NCBI RefSeq assembly: GCF_900215205.1
Contig: NZ_OBDY01000008.1
Span: 124,001 to 188,000, forward strand
DNA length: 64,000 bases
DNA from: Paractinoplanes atraurantiacus
GTDB lineage: Bacteria; Actinomycetota; Actinomycetes; Mycobacteriales; Micromonosporaceae
Reading direction: 5' to 3'
Both the position numbers and the translations under genes were made by a program. Position 1 is the stretch's first letter. Every line of letters starts with the position of its first letter. Below are positions 31,315 to 40,253 of the stretch, in pieces. Under the pieces are notes generated by a model. That model was not told the origin of the DNA. It did no database searches and worked only from the letters and a program-made list of their open reading frames with translations.

Positions 31315-33234
31315 ATGAAGCCGCTCCGCCGGGGTCTGCTCGCGCTCGCCGCCGTCGCCGTCGTCGTGTTCGGACTGCCGCCCTCACCGGCCGCGGCCCA
31401 CGGGACGCTCGGCATGTCCGTGCCCGCCCAAGGGGCGACGGTCAGTGCTCCGCTGGGCAGCGTGGAGCTGTTCTTCACCGAGAAGGTGCCGGACAACGCC
31501 TATTTCGCGATCAGCGCACCGGGCGGCGGCCGGGTCGACAACGGCTGGGAGCACGCGGCGCCGCGAGCCCTCGACAAGCCGGTCACCGAGTACTTCATGG
31601 TCGACGGCAAGTTCGAGCCCCGCCAGTACACGACCGGCTACCCGGCGCGGGTCCGCGTGGCCCACCTGCCGGCCACCGGCGAATACCGGGTGGACTATCA
31701 GTCAAAGGCTTCGGACGGGGATCCCGTACGGGGTTCAGTGACGTTCAAGTACACCGGACCGGCGACCGCCGCGCCCGTCGGGTGGACGCCGCCGACCGGT
31801 CAGCCTGATGCCACGCTCGGCTTGTCCGGGGATCAGGGCGAGGTGCCGGTCTCGGCTCCCGCCTCCGCGGCCGCTCCGATCGCGGCCCCGCCCGCCGACG
31901 AGCGCGGCAACGGGCTTTTCATCTGGCTGGCCGCCGCGGTGGCGGTGGCCGCCGCGGCCGGCTTCCTGCTCTGGCGCCGGGTGCCCGCCCTGAGCCGCGG
32001 CCGTTCCGCGAGCCGAAACCAGCCGAAGGGCCGAGCCCCGGCCCGCGACTGGCCGAAGAGCCGCGCTTCCGGCGCGAGCCGGTCGAAGGGTGCGACCTCA
32101 GCTCGAGGCCGGTCGAAAGGCGCGGCTACCGGCGGGGGTCAGTCGAAGGTGGTTTCCAGCGGGGGCCAGGTGAAGGGTGGAGCTTCCAGCGGGGGCCAGG
32201 TGAAGGGTGGAGCTTCCAGCGGGGGCCAGGTGAAGGGTGGAGCCTCAGAGGGGAGCCGGCCGGAGGGTGACGCTTCGGGCCGCGGCCGGCCGGACGGCAG
32301 GGGACCGGAGGGCAGGGCGGACGACGGCGAGCGTGAGCCGGGTGGCGGCGACGGGCGGCGGTCGATTCCGGTGGGCCCGCTCGCGGTCGGTGCGGTCGTG
32401 GTGGCGCTGATCGGAGGCTACGCGCTGGGGCGGTCGACCGCGGTGCCGGAAGCCCCGGCCTCGCCGCCGGCGCCCGCGGCGGCTGCGGCGGTGGCCACGG
32501 GGCATCAGCACAGCGGTGGGGCGGCCACTCTCGAGGCGTCCGGGACGGCGATCAGCTCGGGCGGCTACACCCTCCAGCCGGTTCATCGCTCGCAGGCGGC
32601 GAAGGCCACCACCACCTACACGTTCCGGATCCTGGGCGCCGACAAGAAGCCGGCCACCCGCTACGCCGTGGTGCACGACAAGCCCTTGCATCTGGTCGTG
32701 ATCGGGCGTGACCTGGCCAACTTCCAGCATCTGCATCCCACGATGGCGCCCGACGGCCTGTGGTCCGTGCCGCTGGCCCTGGCCAAGCCCGGCGCCTACC
32801 GCATCTTCGCCGACTTCACCGTCGAGAACCCGGCCGGCGCCAAGGTCCCGCTCGTCCTCGGCGCCGACCACCACGTGCCCGGCGACGGCCCGCAGACCGA
32901 CCTGCCGCCCGCCGCCACCACCGCGCAGGCCGGGCCGTTCAGCGTCACCATGGAGGGCTCGCCGAAGCCCGGCGCGACCGTTCCGGTCCTGTTCCGCGTC
33001 ACCCGGGGTGGCGCACCGGTGAGCTTGGAGCGCTACCTGGGCTCGTACGGCCACCTCGTCATCCTCCGCGAGGGCGACCTGGGCTACGTCCATGTCCACC
33101 CCGACGCCGACCTCGCCGACGGCGCCGTCAAGGTGGCCGTCTCGATCCCGGCCGCCGCCCGCTACCGCGCCTTCCTCGAATTCCAGGTCGACGGCAAGAT
33201 CCAGCGCGCCGAGTTCACCCTCGACCTCGACTGA
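31315..33234 (+). CDS. CopC-domain protein fused to a second metal-binding outer domain
   Basis: This 639-residue protein has a signal peptide ending SPAAA, so the mature protein begins His-Gly, as CopC copper proteins do. The CopC beta-barrel (HGTLGMSVPAQGATVS, VELFFTEKVPDNAYF) occupies residues 29-145. A membrane helix (FIWLAAAVAVAAAAGFLLW) and a basic Ser/Gly/Lys repeat linker with GGQVKGGASS units follow. A second helix (VGPLAVGAVVVALIGGYALG) leads to a C-terminal domain with HQHSGG, FQHLHPTM, ADHHVPGDG and YVHVHPDAD, likely metal ligands. In relatives these two outer domains are usually separate proteins. The predicted role is periplasmic copper handling; linker topology would be cytoplasmic. 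Confidence 0.85.
   Translation: MKPLRRGLLALAAVAVVVFGLPPSPAAAHGTLGMSVPAQGATVSAPLGSVELFFTEKVPDNAYFAISAPGGGRVDNGWEHAAPRALDKPVTEYFMVDGKFEPRQYTTGYPARVRVAHLPATGEYRVDYQSKASDGDPVRGSVTFKYTGPATAAPVGWTPPTGQPDATLGLSGDQGEVPVSAPASAAAPIAAPPADERGNGLFIWLAAAVAVAAAAGFLLWRRVPALSRGRSASRNQPKGRAPARDWPKSRASGASRSKGATSARGRSKGAATGGGQSKVVSSGGQVKGGASSGGQVKGGASSGGQVKGGASEGSRPEGDASGRGRPDGRGPEGRADDGEREPGGGDGRRSIPVGPLAVGAVVVALIGGYALGRSTAVPEAPASPPAPAAAAAVATGHQHSGGAATLEASGTAISSGGYTLQPVHRSQAAKATTTYTFRILGADKKPATRYAVVHDKPLHLVVIGRDLANFQHLHPTMAPDGLWSVPLALAKPGAYRIFADFTVENPAGAKVPLVLGADHHVPGDGPQTDLPPAATTAQAGPFSVTMEGSPKPGATVPVLFRVTRGGAPVSLERYLGSYGHLVILREGDLGYVHVHPDADLADGAVKVAVSIPAAARYRAFLEFQVDGKIQRAEFTLDLD
32161..32243 (+). repeat. 30-bp tandem repeat in the CopC-type gene linker
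   Basis: Two exact 30-base units (32161-32190 and 32191-32220) are followed by a third copy identical over its first 23 bases. Each unit encodes GGQVKGGASS. The array lies in the basic linker between the two membrane helices. Confidence 0.95.
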
Positions 33235-33295
33235 GCGCCTGTCTCCCTACTCCAAACAGACGAGAACCGGTTCCACACTCGCAGGATGAGCGGCG

Positions 33296-33425
33296 CACGA
33301 GGGCTGCGGTGGCATCGGCGGGCACGTCGCTCAGCGTCGGGTCGCCGACGGCGAGACCGTCCTGGACCGCCAGCGAAACTGTCCGCCCGCCCCGGGTCTT
33401 CTCGACCGCGACCCGATGCGGTCAG
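33296..33425 (+). pseudogene. degenerate IS110-family transposase fragment
   Basis: Translation in shifting frames gives EGCGGIGGHVAQRRVADGET, then PAKLSAR, then RVFSTATRCG. In order, these resemble the conserved N-terminal region of IS110 transposases (typically EGCxGIGRHVAQRL, then a PAKLSARARVFSTG run). At least two frameshifts break it, and the following TDA segment is missing. There is no upstream catalytic segment or element end. It is a scrap left between the CopC-type gene and the NmrA-type gene. Confidence 0.65.
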
Positions 33426-34273
33426 GTGGTGGTCAAGGCGGCGCGATGGTCGCGGGCCCACTGTTCGAGGGTGCGGCCCGGCCGCCCGGTGAGGTCGTGG
33501 ACGCCGGGCCGGACCCGGTCGGGCTCGGTCACCGTGTCCGACCAGTAGTTGAGCAGCATGGCGATGATGCCCTCGGGAATGAACTGCGCGACGTCCGCAC
33601 GGAATTCGTCCGGGCTGATCTCCACGAGCGGGATGTCGCGGCCGATGCCGGCCCCGAGCGCGGCGACCTGGTCGATGCGGGTGAGCGACTGCGGGCCGGT
33701 CAGCGGATAGATCCGGCCCTGGTGCCCGTCATTCAGCAGTGCGGCGGCGGCAGCGTCGGCGATGTCGGCCTCGTGAATCGGCGCCTGCGCGGAGTGGATG
33801 AACGGCGCCCGGATCGGCATCCCGGCCTTGATGGCCCACGCCCATGAGAGCAAGTTGTTGGCGAACGTCCCCGGCCGCAGGATGGTCCAGGCGCCGGTTC
33901 GCGACGTCACCGCCCGTTCCACCGCCAGATGGTGGGTGTGGCTGGCCGAGCCGATGTCGCGCGCGAACTCGCCGGCGGCGGCGAGCGACGACAGCACCAC
34001 GAACCTGCGTACTCCGCCGGTCACCGCGGCGGCGACGAGATCGTCGACGCCGTGATCGATCGGGAAGACGAACATCCGGTCGACCCCGTCGAACAGATCC
34101 GCGGTCAACGCCGAGGACGCGGTCAGGTCGGCGCCGACCACCTCGACGCCTTTCGGGAGCCCGGCCTCCCGCGGTTGACGACTCACCGCGCGTACCTGCT
34201 CCCCGGCGCTCGCCAGGGCACTGGTCAGGTTGCGCCCGACCGCTCCGGTGGCGCCCGTTACCAGAATCGTCAT
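33422..34273 (-). CDS. NAD(P)H-binding NmrA-type protein
   Basis: This 283-residue atypical SDR starts MTILVTGATGAVGRNLTSAL with the NmrA/HSCARG glycine motif TGATGAVG. It continues with AVSRQPREAGLPKGVEVVGA, FVVLSSLAAAGE and the substrate-side TILRPGTFANNLLSW. The usual SDR Tyr-x-x-x-Lys pair is absent, as in NmrA-like redox sensors and some quinone reductases. The role is probably NAD(P) binding or a small-molecule reductase. Its 3' end abuts the IS110 remnant. No operon partner is present. Confidence 0.9.
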   Translation of the reverse strand: MTILVTGATGAVGRNLTSALASAGEQVRAVSRQPREAGLPKGVEVVGADLTASSALTADLFDGVDRMFVFPIDHGVDDLVAAAVTGGVRRFVVLSSLAAAGEFARDIGSASHTHHLAVERAVTSRTGAWTILRPGTFANNLLSWAWAIKAGMPIRAPFIHSAQAPIHEADIADAAAAALLNDGHQGRIYPLTGPQSLTRIDQVAALGAGIGRDIPLVEISPDEFRADVAQFIPEGIIAMLLNYWSDTVTEPDRVRPGVHDLTGRPGRTLEQWARDHRAALTTT

Positions 34274-34496
34274 CAGCGATCCGAATCTCTTCGTAGTCCC
34301 CGAGCGGAGTGCCCGGCTCGGAGTCGACGCTACGAATCAATCAGGTCAGCTCACGGCCGCAATCATTCAGATCCGCGTGAGCGGGCTCTGGGGACCGGCG
34401 GCGCCACCGCGCGGTCGAGATCCGCGGAGACAGGTCGCGTGGCAGGCCGTGAGATGCCCACCGCGACGGCTGGTCCGGCGCGGTGGGCGTGCTCCG

Positions 34497-35555
34497 TCAG
34501 GTGGTGCGGTCGACTGCGGCGGCGGCCAGGTCGGCCAGGGCCGAGCGGACGAAATCGGGCAGTGGCGCCGCTTCCAGCGCGGTGAGGCCCGCCTGCGCCC
34601 GCACGCGGATCATCTGCTCTATGCGGTCGAGCGCGCCCGTCTCCCGGATGATGGAGCGCAGCTCCTCGGCTCCCTCGGCGTCCAGGGCCGGGTCGCCGAA
34701 CAGCTCGGACATGCGGGCCGCCTGGTCGCGGTCGGCGGCGTCGCGGGCCAGGGCCATCATCACCGTCATCTTGCCCTCGCGCAGGTCGTCCAGTGTGGAC
34801 TTGCCGGTGACCGCGGGGTCGCCGAAGACGCCCAGGACGTCGTCGCGCAGTTGGAAGGCGTCGCCCAGCGGGTCGCCGAACTCGGTGAACGACGCCGACA
34901 GCGAGCGCGGCGCGCCGGCCAGGCACGCGCCGATCTGCAGCGGGCGGGTCACCGTGTAGCGGGCCGACTTCATGCGGATCACCGTGAGGGCGCTCGCCAC
35001 CGAGCCGTCGCCGACCCCCGAGACCAGGTCGAGATACTGCCCGGCGATGACCTCGGTCCGCATGAGCGCGAAGGCCGCGTACCCCTGGTGAATCTGCCTC
35101 GGTGGTAGCCCGCACTCGTGGAACATCTGCTCGGCCCAGGCCGCGCACAGATCGCCGCAGAGCAGTGCGGTGTTGCGGCCGAAGGCGAGCGAGTCGCCGC
35201 GCCAGGCGTGCCGGTCGTGGACGGTGGCGAACAGGCGGTGCATCGACGGCTGGCCCCGGCGGCGGTCGCTGCCGTCGATGATGTCGTCGTGGATGAGCGC
35301 GAAGGCGTGGAACAGCTCCAGCGCCGCCGCGGCCCGGATCACCTCGGGGCAGTCCTCGCCCCCGCCACCGCGCCAGCCCCAGTAGGCGAAGGTGGGGCGC
35401 AGCCGCTTGCCGCCGGCCAGCACGAAGCGGCGCAGCGAGTCGAGCGCGCCGCGCGGGGCGCCGTCGGGCCACGCCGGGTCCTGGCGGTCGATGAACTCGG
35501 CCAGGGCGGTGTCGAACCGTTGGCTGAGGGGCCGGCGTGTCGCCTGGAGCGTCAT
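34497..35555 (-). CDS. polyprenyl (geranylgeranyl-type) diphosphate synthase
   Basis: This 352-residue all-helical trans-prenyltransferase has the first aspartate-rich motif FALIHDDIIDGSDRRRG, the second FQLRDDVLGVFGDP, and the basic AGGKRLRP near the N-terminus. It condenses isopentenyl diphosphate with allylic diphosphates. Residues before the first motif (ALELFHAFA) fit a medium-chain or geranylgeranyl product, but chain length cannot be fixed by eye. The ATG overlaps the stop of the phosphodiesterase gene (ATGA). It is the last gene of the eight-gene ebo-type operon and probably supplies the prenyl donor for the UbiA protein. Confidence 0.92.
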   Translation of the reverse strand: MTLQATRRPLSQRFDTALAEFIDRQDPAWPDGAPRGALDSLRRFVLAGGKRLRPTFAYWGWRGGGGEDCPEVIRAAAALELFHAFALIHDDIIDGSDRRRGQPSMHRLFATVHDRHAWRGDSLAFGRNTALLCGDLCAAWAEQMFHECGLPPRQIHQGYAAFALMRTEVIAGQYLDLVSGVGDGSVASALTVIRMKSARYTVTRPLQIGACLAGAPRSLSASFTEFGDPLGDAFQLRDDVLGVFGDPAVTGKSTLDDLREGKMTVMMALARDAADRDQAARMSELFGDPALDAEGAEELRSIIRETGALDRIEQMIRVRAQAGLTALEAAPLPDFVRSALADLAAAAVDRTT

Positions 35556-36922
35556 GACGCCAGCCCCGCGAGTTCCAGCAACAGGGCCTTCACCTCCGTG
35601 GCGGCGATCTCCTTGCGGGCGAGCGAGGGGTCGGAGCACAGGAACACAGGACCGTCGTCGGGATCGTCGGGCAGCCGGCCGTGCGAGCCGCGCACCGCCT
35701 GGGCTCCGGCGTCGAGGCCGACCACGTCCATCACGTAGCGCAGACCCAGTTTCTTACGGGCCACCGCCGTGACCGCGCGCCGCTTGGCCGCGGCCGGGTT
35801 GGCCGGGTCGAAGAACAGCTCGGCCGGGTCGTAGCCGGGCTTGCGATGGATCTCGACGACCCGGGCGAAGTCGGGAGCGTGCGCGTCGTCCAGCCAGTAG
35901 TAGTAGGTGAACCAGGAGTCCGGCTCGGCCACCAGCACCAGGTCACCGGCCCGGTCGTGGTCGAGCCCGTACCGTGCCTTGTCCGGGCCTTCGAGGACCT
36001 GGTCGACGCCGGGCAGGGTCGCGCAGAGCTTGGCCACCGCCGCGACGTCGGCCTGGTCGCGGACGTAGACGTGGGCCACCTGGTGGTCGGCCACGGCGAA
36101 GGCGCGCGAGACCCACGGATCCAGATATTCCATGCCGTCCTGGGTGTAGACCTCCAGGAGCCCTTCCTTGCGCAGCAGGCGGTTGATGTCGACCGGCCGG
36201 CTCACGTCCGTGATGCCGTACTCGGACAGCACCACCACGGTCGTGCCCTTGGCCGCCGCGTCGTCCAGCAGAGGCGTCAGCACCTTGTCGAGCTCGGCCG
36301 CGGCCGCCGGCGCCTGGGGCGCCGAAGGGCCGAAGCGCTGGAGGTCGTAGTCCAGATGCGGCACGTAGACCAGCGTCAGGTCGGGCTGCTTGGTCTTCAG
36401 CATGTGCCGGGCGGCGTCGGCGATCCACTGCGAGGACGGCATGCCCGCGCCGGGCCCCCAATAGGTGAAGAGCGGGAACTCGGGCAGCTCGTCGTGCAGC
36501 GACGGGGGATAGGTGTAGCAGTCCGGCTCCTTGCGGCCGTCCGCGCGGTAGATCGGGCGCGGCGTGATGGTCCAGTCGACCCGGGCGCCCATCGCGTACC
36601 ACCAGCAGACGTTGGCCACCGTGTAGTCCGGCCGCAGCCGCCGGGCGTCGTCCCAGATCTTGTCGCCGCCGACCAGCGCGTTGTGCTGCCGCCAGAGGAA
36701 GACCTCGCCCAGCTCCCGGAAGTACCAGCCGTTGCCGACGATGCCGTGCTCGCTCGGCAGCGCCCCGGTCAGGAACGTGGACTGGGCCGAACAGGTCACC
36801 GCCGGCAGCACGGTGCCGAGCTCGGCCTGGAAGCCCTGCCCGGCAACGGCTTTCAGCCGCGGCATGTGCGCCAGCAGGCGCGGGGTCAGCCCGACCACGT
36901 CGAGCACCAGCAGCTTGCTCAT
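35552..36922 (-). CDS. alkaline-phosphatase-superfamily nucleotide pyrophosphatase/phosphodiesterase (ebo cluster)
   Basis: This 456-residue member of the type I phosphodiesterase/nucleotide pyrophosphatase group starts MSKLLVLDVVGLTPRLL (metal Asp). The nucleophilic Thr lies in AVTCSAQSTFLTGALPSEHG. Further metal ligands are in VPHLDYDLQRFG, VVVLSEYGITDVS and VADHQVAHVY. Such a gene is a regular companion of ebo clusters (the EboF position). It overlaps both neighbours by ATGA (35552-35555 and 36919-36922). It could cleave a pyrophosphate or phosphodiester from the pathway intermediate (inference). Confidence 0.88.
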   Translation of the reverse strand: MSKLLVLDVVGLTPRLLAHMPRLKAVAGQGFQAELGTVLPAVTCSAQSTFLTGALPSEHGIVGNGWYFRELGEVFLWRQHNALVGGDKIWDDARRLRPDYTVANVCWWYAMGARVDWTITPRPIYRADGRKEPDCYTYPPSLHDELPEFPLFTYWGPGAGMPSSQWIADAARHMLKTKQPDLTLVYVPHLDYDLQRFGPSAPQAPAAAAELDKVLTPLLDDAAAKGTTVVVLSEYGITDVSRPVDINRLLRKEGLLEVYTQDGMEYLDPWVSRAFAVADHQVAHVYVRDQADVAAVAKLCATLPGVDQVLEGPDKARYGLDHDRAGDLVLVAEPDSWFTYYYWLDDAHAPDFARVVEIHRKPGYDPAELFFDPANPAAAKRRAVTAVARKKLGLRYVMDVVGLDAGAQAVRGSHGRLPDDPDDGPVFLCSDPSLARKEIAATEVKALLLELAGLAS

Positions 36923-38019
36923 CGATTCACCGCCATCAGGTCGCGGGCGAAGGCGAGCTCGGCCGCGATGCCGTCGGCCAACCCCGCTTCATCTTTCGGC
37001 CGTTGTGACTCCGGCAGGACACCCCAGGTGTACGTCTCCACGTCGAAGTGCTCGCAGCGCTCGCCGGGCGCGGTCAGCAGCTCGTACAGCGCCTCCCGGA
37101 TCACCGGCACGGTCGACGTCAGCGGTGCCTCGGGCTCCGCGTGCAGCGGCACGTGGTAGTGGATCCGCCACGGCCCCGGCAGCCGGAGGTCGAGCGCCTC
37201 GTCCAGGTCATCGGCCGACCCGCCCTCGGCCGAGCGGGTCTGATGCAGAAAGCGTTTCTCGGCGTACGACCTCAGCACCTCCTCGGCCGCAAGCGGATCG
37301 TCGGCCTGCAGCGCGGCCGACACCTGGGTCTTCACCACCGGGATGCCGGCCCGGCGCAGCCGGTCGAGCGCCTCGGCCGGCTTCTCCCAGGCGCAGGCCA
37401 GGTGCGCGAGGTCGAGACAGACACCCAGCCACCGAGTGTCCACCTTGGCCAGCAGCTCGGCGGCCTGCGTGGTGTTCTCGACGAGGCAGCCCGGTTCCGG
37501 CTCGAAGCCGACCTTGATGGTCCGGCCGGTCTCGCCCGCGATCCGGTCGAGGCCGCGGGCCAGGTCGTCCAGATGCCGGGTGGCCGCGGCCGCTCGCTCG
37601 GAGTCCCACGGGGTGCGCCAGGCCAGCGGCAGCGACGACACGGAACCGTAGGTGGCCGTGTCCGGCATCAGGTCGGCCAGGACCCGCGCGCAGTCGAGCG
37701 TGTAATCCAGGCGTTCCCGCTCGGTCCAGTCGGGGTGGTAGACGGCATGCTTGACCACGGGGGCCTGGAACGCCTCGTACGGGAAACCGTTGAGGGTGAC
37801 CACCTCCAGACCCCGTACATCAAGCTCTCGCCGAAGTTTTCGTCTCGAAGTGGGATCGCCGGCGAGCGCCGAGGCGGCCGGCGCGGCCAGCCACAGGCCG
37901 AGGCCGAGCACGTCCGAGCCGAGGCGCCGCCGGATCGGCAGGGCGTAGGTGTCGAGCTGGCCGATGATGCCGTCGAGGTCCTCGGCCGGATGCACGTTGG
38001 TGCAGTAGCTCAGATGCAT
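36919..38019 (-). CDS. eboE: EboE-like TIM-barrel protein (metabolite traffic protein)
   Basis: This 366-residue protein starts MHLSYCTNVHPAEDLDGI, the characteristic EboE N-terminus. The xylose-isomerase-like barrel carries likely metal ligands in IKVGFEPEPGCLVENT, LGVCLDLAHLACAWE, VVKTQVSAAL and HYHVPLHAE. It ends FDVETYTWGVLPESQR. The ebo genes were linked to moving a scytonemin precursor to the periplasm in cyanobacteria; the biochemical activity of EboE is unknown. The ATG shares a base with the upstream gene stop (TGATG). The frame extends to 38130, but the family starts here. Confidence 0.88.
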   Translation of the reverse strand: MHLSYCTNVHPAEDLDGIIGQLDTYALPIRRRLGSDVLGLGLWLAAPAASALAGDPTSRRKLRRELDVRGLEVVTLNGFPYEAFQAPVVKHAVYHPDWTERERLDYTLDCARVLADLMPDTATYGSVSSLPLAWRTPWDSERAAAATRHLDDLARGLDRIAGETGRTIKVGFEPEPGCLVENTTQAAELLAKVDTRWLGVCLDLAHLACAWEKPAEALDRLRRAGIPVVKTQVSAALQADDPLAAEEVLRSYAEKRFLHQTRSAEGGSADDLDEALDLRLPGPWRIHYHVPLHAEPEAPLTSTVPVIREALYELLTAPGERCEHFDVETYTWGVLPESQRPKDEAGLADGIAAELAFARDLMAVNR

Positions 38020-38870
38020 CAGCTGCCTCCCCGCAGGATCGAGTTGCCGGCGAACGTGGCCTCGGCCCCGTCGACGTCCGACAGGTCGAGCCGGCCCGAC
38101 TGCGAGTAGAAGGCGACCGGGTTCTGCCACAACAGCTGGTCGACGTCCTCGGCCGAGAAGCCACCGGCCAGCATCGCCTCGGCCGTGCGCACGGTGAGCA
38201 GCGGATCGGACTTTCCCCAGTCGGCGGCCGAGTTGACGAGCACGCGCTCCGTCCCGTGCTTACGAAGGATCTCGACCATGCGATCGGGCGACATCTTCGT
38301 GTCCGGGTAGATGGAGAAGCCGATCCAGACCCCGGCGTCGCGGGCGGCGTCGACGGTCACCTCGTTGAGGTGGTCGAGGGCGACCCGGCCCGGGTCGATG
38401 CCCGACTCCTTGATGACGTCGATGCTGCGCTGGGTGCCACGGGCCTTGTCCCGGTGCGGCGTGTGGACCAGGGCCGGCAGGTCGTGGTCGAGGGCGAGGG
38501 CCAGCTGCGCCGAGAACGCCTCGTCCTCGGCCGGCGTCATCGAGTCGTACCCGATCTCGCCGACCGCGACCACCCCGTCCTTGGCCAGGTAGCGCGGCAG
38601 CAGGTCGAGCACCGGCCGGCAGCGCGGATCGTTGGCCTCCTTGGGGTTCAGCGCGATCGTCGCGTGATGGCGGATGCCGAACTGCGAAGCCCGGAACGGC
38701 TCCCACCCGATGATCGAGTCGAAGTAGTCGGTGAACGAGCCGGGATTCGTGCGCGGCTGGCCGAGCCAGAACGCGGGCTCCACCACCGCCCGCACCCCGG
38801 CGTCGGCCATCCGCTGGTAGTCGTCGGTGGTGCGCGAGGTCATGTGGATGTGCGGATCGAAGATGCGCAT
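38019..38870 (-). CDS. eboB: EboB-like TatD-family metal-dependent hydrolase
   Basis: This 283-residue amidohydrolase-fold protein starts MRIFDPHIHMTSRTTDDYQR, with the DPHIHM metal pair. Other ligands are in VAVGEIGYDSMTP, LVHTPHRDKARG, VALDHLNEVT and LVNSAADWGKSDP. This layout is the EboB branch of TatD-like enzymes. It sits between EboA and EboE, with one-base TGATG overlaps on both sides, showing tight translational coupling. The reaction is unknown. Confidence 0.88.
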   Translation of the reverse strand: MRIFDPHIHMTSRTTDDYQRMADAGVRAVVEPAFWLGQPRTNPGSFTDYFDSIIGWEPFRASQFGIRHHATIALNPKEANDPRCRPVLDLLPRYLAKDGVVAVGEIGYDSMTPAEDEAFSAQLALALDHDLPALVHTPHRDKARGTQRSIDVIKESGIDPGRVALDHLNEVTVDAARDAGVWIGFSIYPDTKMSPDRMVEILRKHGTERVLVNSAADWGKSDPLLTVRTAEAMLAGGFSAEDVDQLLWQNPVAFYSQSGRLDLSDVDGAEATFAGNSILRGGS

Positions 38871-39442
38871 CAGGCCTCCTTCAGCTGATCGAGCAGGGCG
38901 AGGGCGTCGGGTGGCATGTCGCGGCCGGCGGCGTGGCGTTCGTCGGCGAAGGCGCGGAGCATCGCGCCGAGCTCCGGGTCCGCCCGCTCGGACAGGCGAT
39001 TGATTTTGTTGAGAGCTACGCCCATGAAGACGCACTTGAGCACGGCCTGCCGCCACGCCTCCTGGTCGAGGTGGTCGCTGTACGGGCCGAGCGCGGCCTC
39101 GACGAGCCGCGTGTCGTTGGTGCGCAGCGCGTCCTCCAGCAGCGGGACGGCGCTGGGGCCGATGGGCAGCAGCGGCAACGCTTTCAGAACGGCGAGCTTC
39201 TCGGCTGTGTCCCCGTAGCGGTAGATGTCGCCGACCTGCTCGGGAGGCACGGCGGCCAGCAGCAGGGCCCGGGCCGCCTCGTCGGTCGACCAGCCGTCGG
39301 TCAGCGGCTCGCGCCCGTATTTGCGGCCGGCGGCCGGGAAGAGCGCGGCGACCGCGCCCGGATCGCCGTTGACGCGCTTCAGGTCGGCGGCGAGCCGCTC
39401 GTTGCCGTCGAGCTTCGCGTGCAGGTCATCCAATGTGGTCAT
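38870..39442 (-). CDS. eboA: EboA-domain protein
   Basis: This 190-residue helical protein has the EboA pattern: GWSTDEAARALLLA, then YGDTAEKLAVLKALPLLP and IGPSAVPLLEDALRTNDTRL. It continues with YSDHLDQEAWRQAVLKCVFMGVALN (about residues 119-144), followed by INRLSERADPEL. Helical-repeat proteins of this type likely act as a scaffold. The start overlaps the end of the TIM-barrel gene by 17 bases, and the stop overlaps eboB (TGATG). EboA has no known catalytic activity. Confidence 0.88.
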   Translation of the reverse strand: MTTLDDLHAKLDGNERLAADLKRVNGDPGAVAALFPAAGRKYGREPLTDGWSTDEAARALLLAAVPPEQVGDIYRYGDTAEKLAVLKALPLLPIGPSAVPLLEDALRTNDTRLVEAALGPYSDHLDQEAWRQAVLKCVFMGVALNKINRLSERADPELGAMLRAFADERHAAGRDMPPDALALLDQLKEA

Positions 39443-40253
39443 TCGAAGCCTCCTTGGCCGCGTTCCGCAGGAAGTCGAGCGACTGCGCGGCGATCGCCGG
39501 CGCGGCGTGCGAGTGCCGGGGCAGCTCCACCGAGATGAGGCCCTGATAGGGGGCCAGTGCTTTGAGCACGGGCGGGAAGTCGATCTCGCCGGTGCCGAAC
39601 TCCAGATGCTCGTGCACGCCGCGCCGCATGTCGTCGATCTGCACGTTGACCAGGTGATCCATCACGGCCGTGACACAGTCCGCGACCGGGATCGGCTCCA
39701 GGCAGCGGCAGTGGCCGATGTCGAGCGTGATGCCGAAGTTCGGCGGCTCACCCAGATCGGCGTACAACCGGCGCCAGTCGGCGATGTCGTTGACGAGCAT
39801 GCCCGGCTCGGGCTCGAAGCCGAGGGTGACCCCTTGGCCGGCGGCGACATCGACGATTTCGAGGCAGCCGTCGACGAGACGGCCCCAATGCTCGGCCTGT
39901 CCGATGCCGGCCCAGAAGGAGACGGCCTCGGCGCCCAGGTCGGCGCCGACCCGCACGGCCCGTCTGAGGTATTCCAGCCGCAGCGCCGGATCGTCGTCCA
40001 TCAGGGTGGGTGAGTGCTTGCGCCAGGGGTCGAGCAGATAGCGGGCGCCGGTCTCGATGACCACGGCCAGGTTGCGCTGCTGGAGCTCGGCGGCGACGGC
40101 GGCGGTGCGCCGGGCCAGATCGGCGTCGAAGGGATCGAGATGGTTGGTGTCGAGGGTCAGCGCGACCCCGTCGTAGCCGAGGTCGGCGATGACGGCGAGC
40201 GCCTCCGGCAGCCGATGGTTGCCGAAGCCGTTGGTTCCATAGCCGAATCTCAT
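39426..40253 (-). CDS. sugar phosphate isomerase/epimerase-family TIM barrel (ebo cluster)
   Basis: This 275-residue xylose-isomerase-like barrel starts MRFGYGTNGFGNHRLPEALA. Metal-binding candidates are VVIETGARYL, VTLGFEPEPGMLVND, ITLDIGHCRC, HLVNVQIDDMRRG and ISVELPRHSH. It is distinct from the EboE barrel, although both contain the GFEPEPG motif, suggesting a shared ancestor and substrate class. It overlaps UbiA/EboC by ATGA and eboA by 17 bases. It probably isomerises or epimerises the cyclitol or sugar intermediate. Confidence 0.85.
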   Translation of the reverse strand: MRFGYGTNGFGNHRLPEALAVIADLGYDGVALTLDTNHLDPFDADLARRTAAVAAELQQRNLAVVIETGARYLLDPWRKHSPTLMDDDPALRLEYLRRAVRVGADLGAEAVSFWAGIGQAEHWGRLVDGCLEIVDVAAGQGVTLGFEPEPGMLVNDIADWRRLYADLGEPPNFGITLDIGHCRCLEPIPVADCVTAVMDHLVNVQIDDMRRGVHEHLEFGTGEIDFPPVLKALAPYQGLISVELPRHSHAAPAIAAQSLDFLRNAAKEASNDHIG

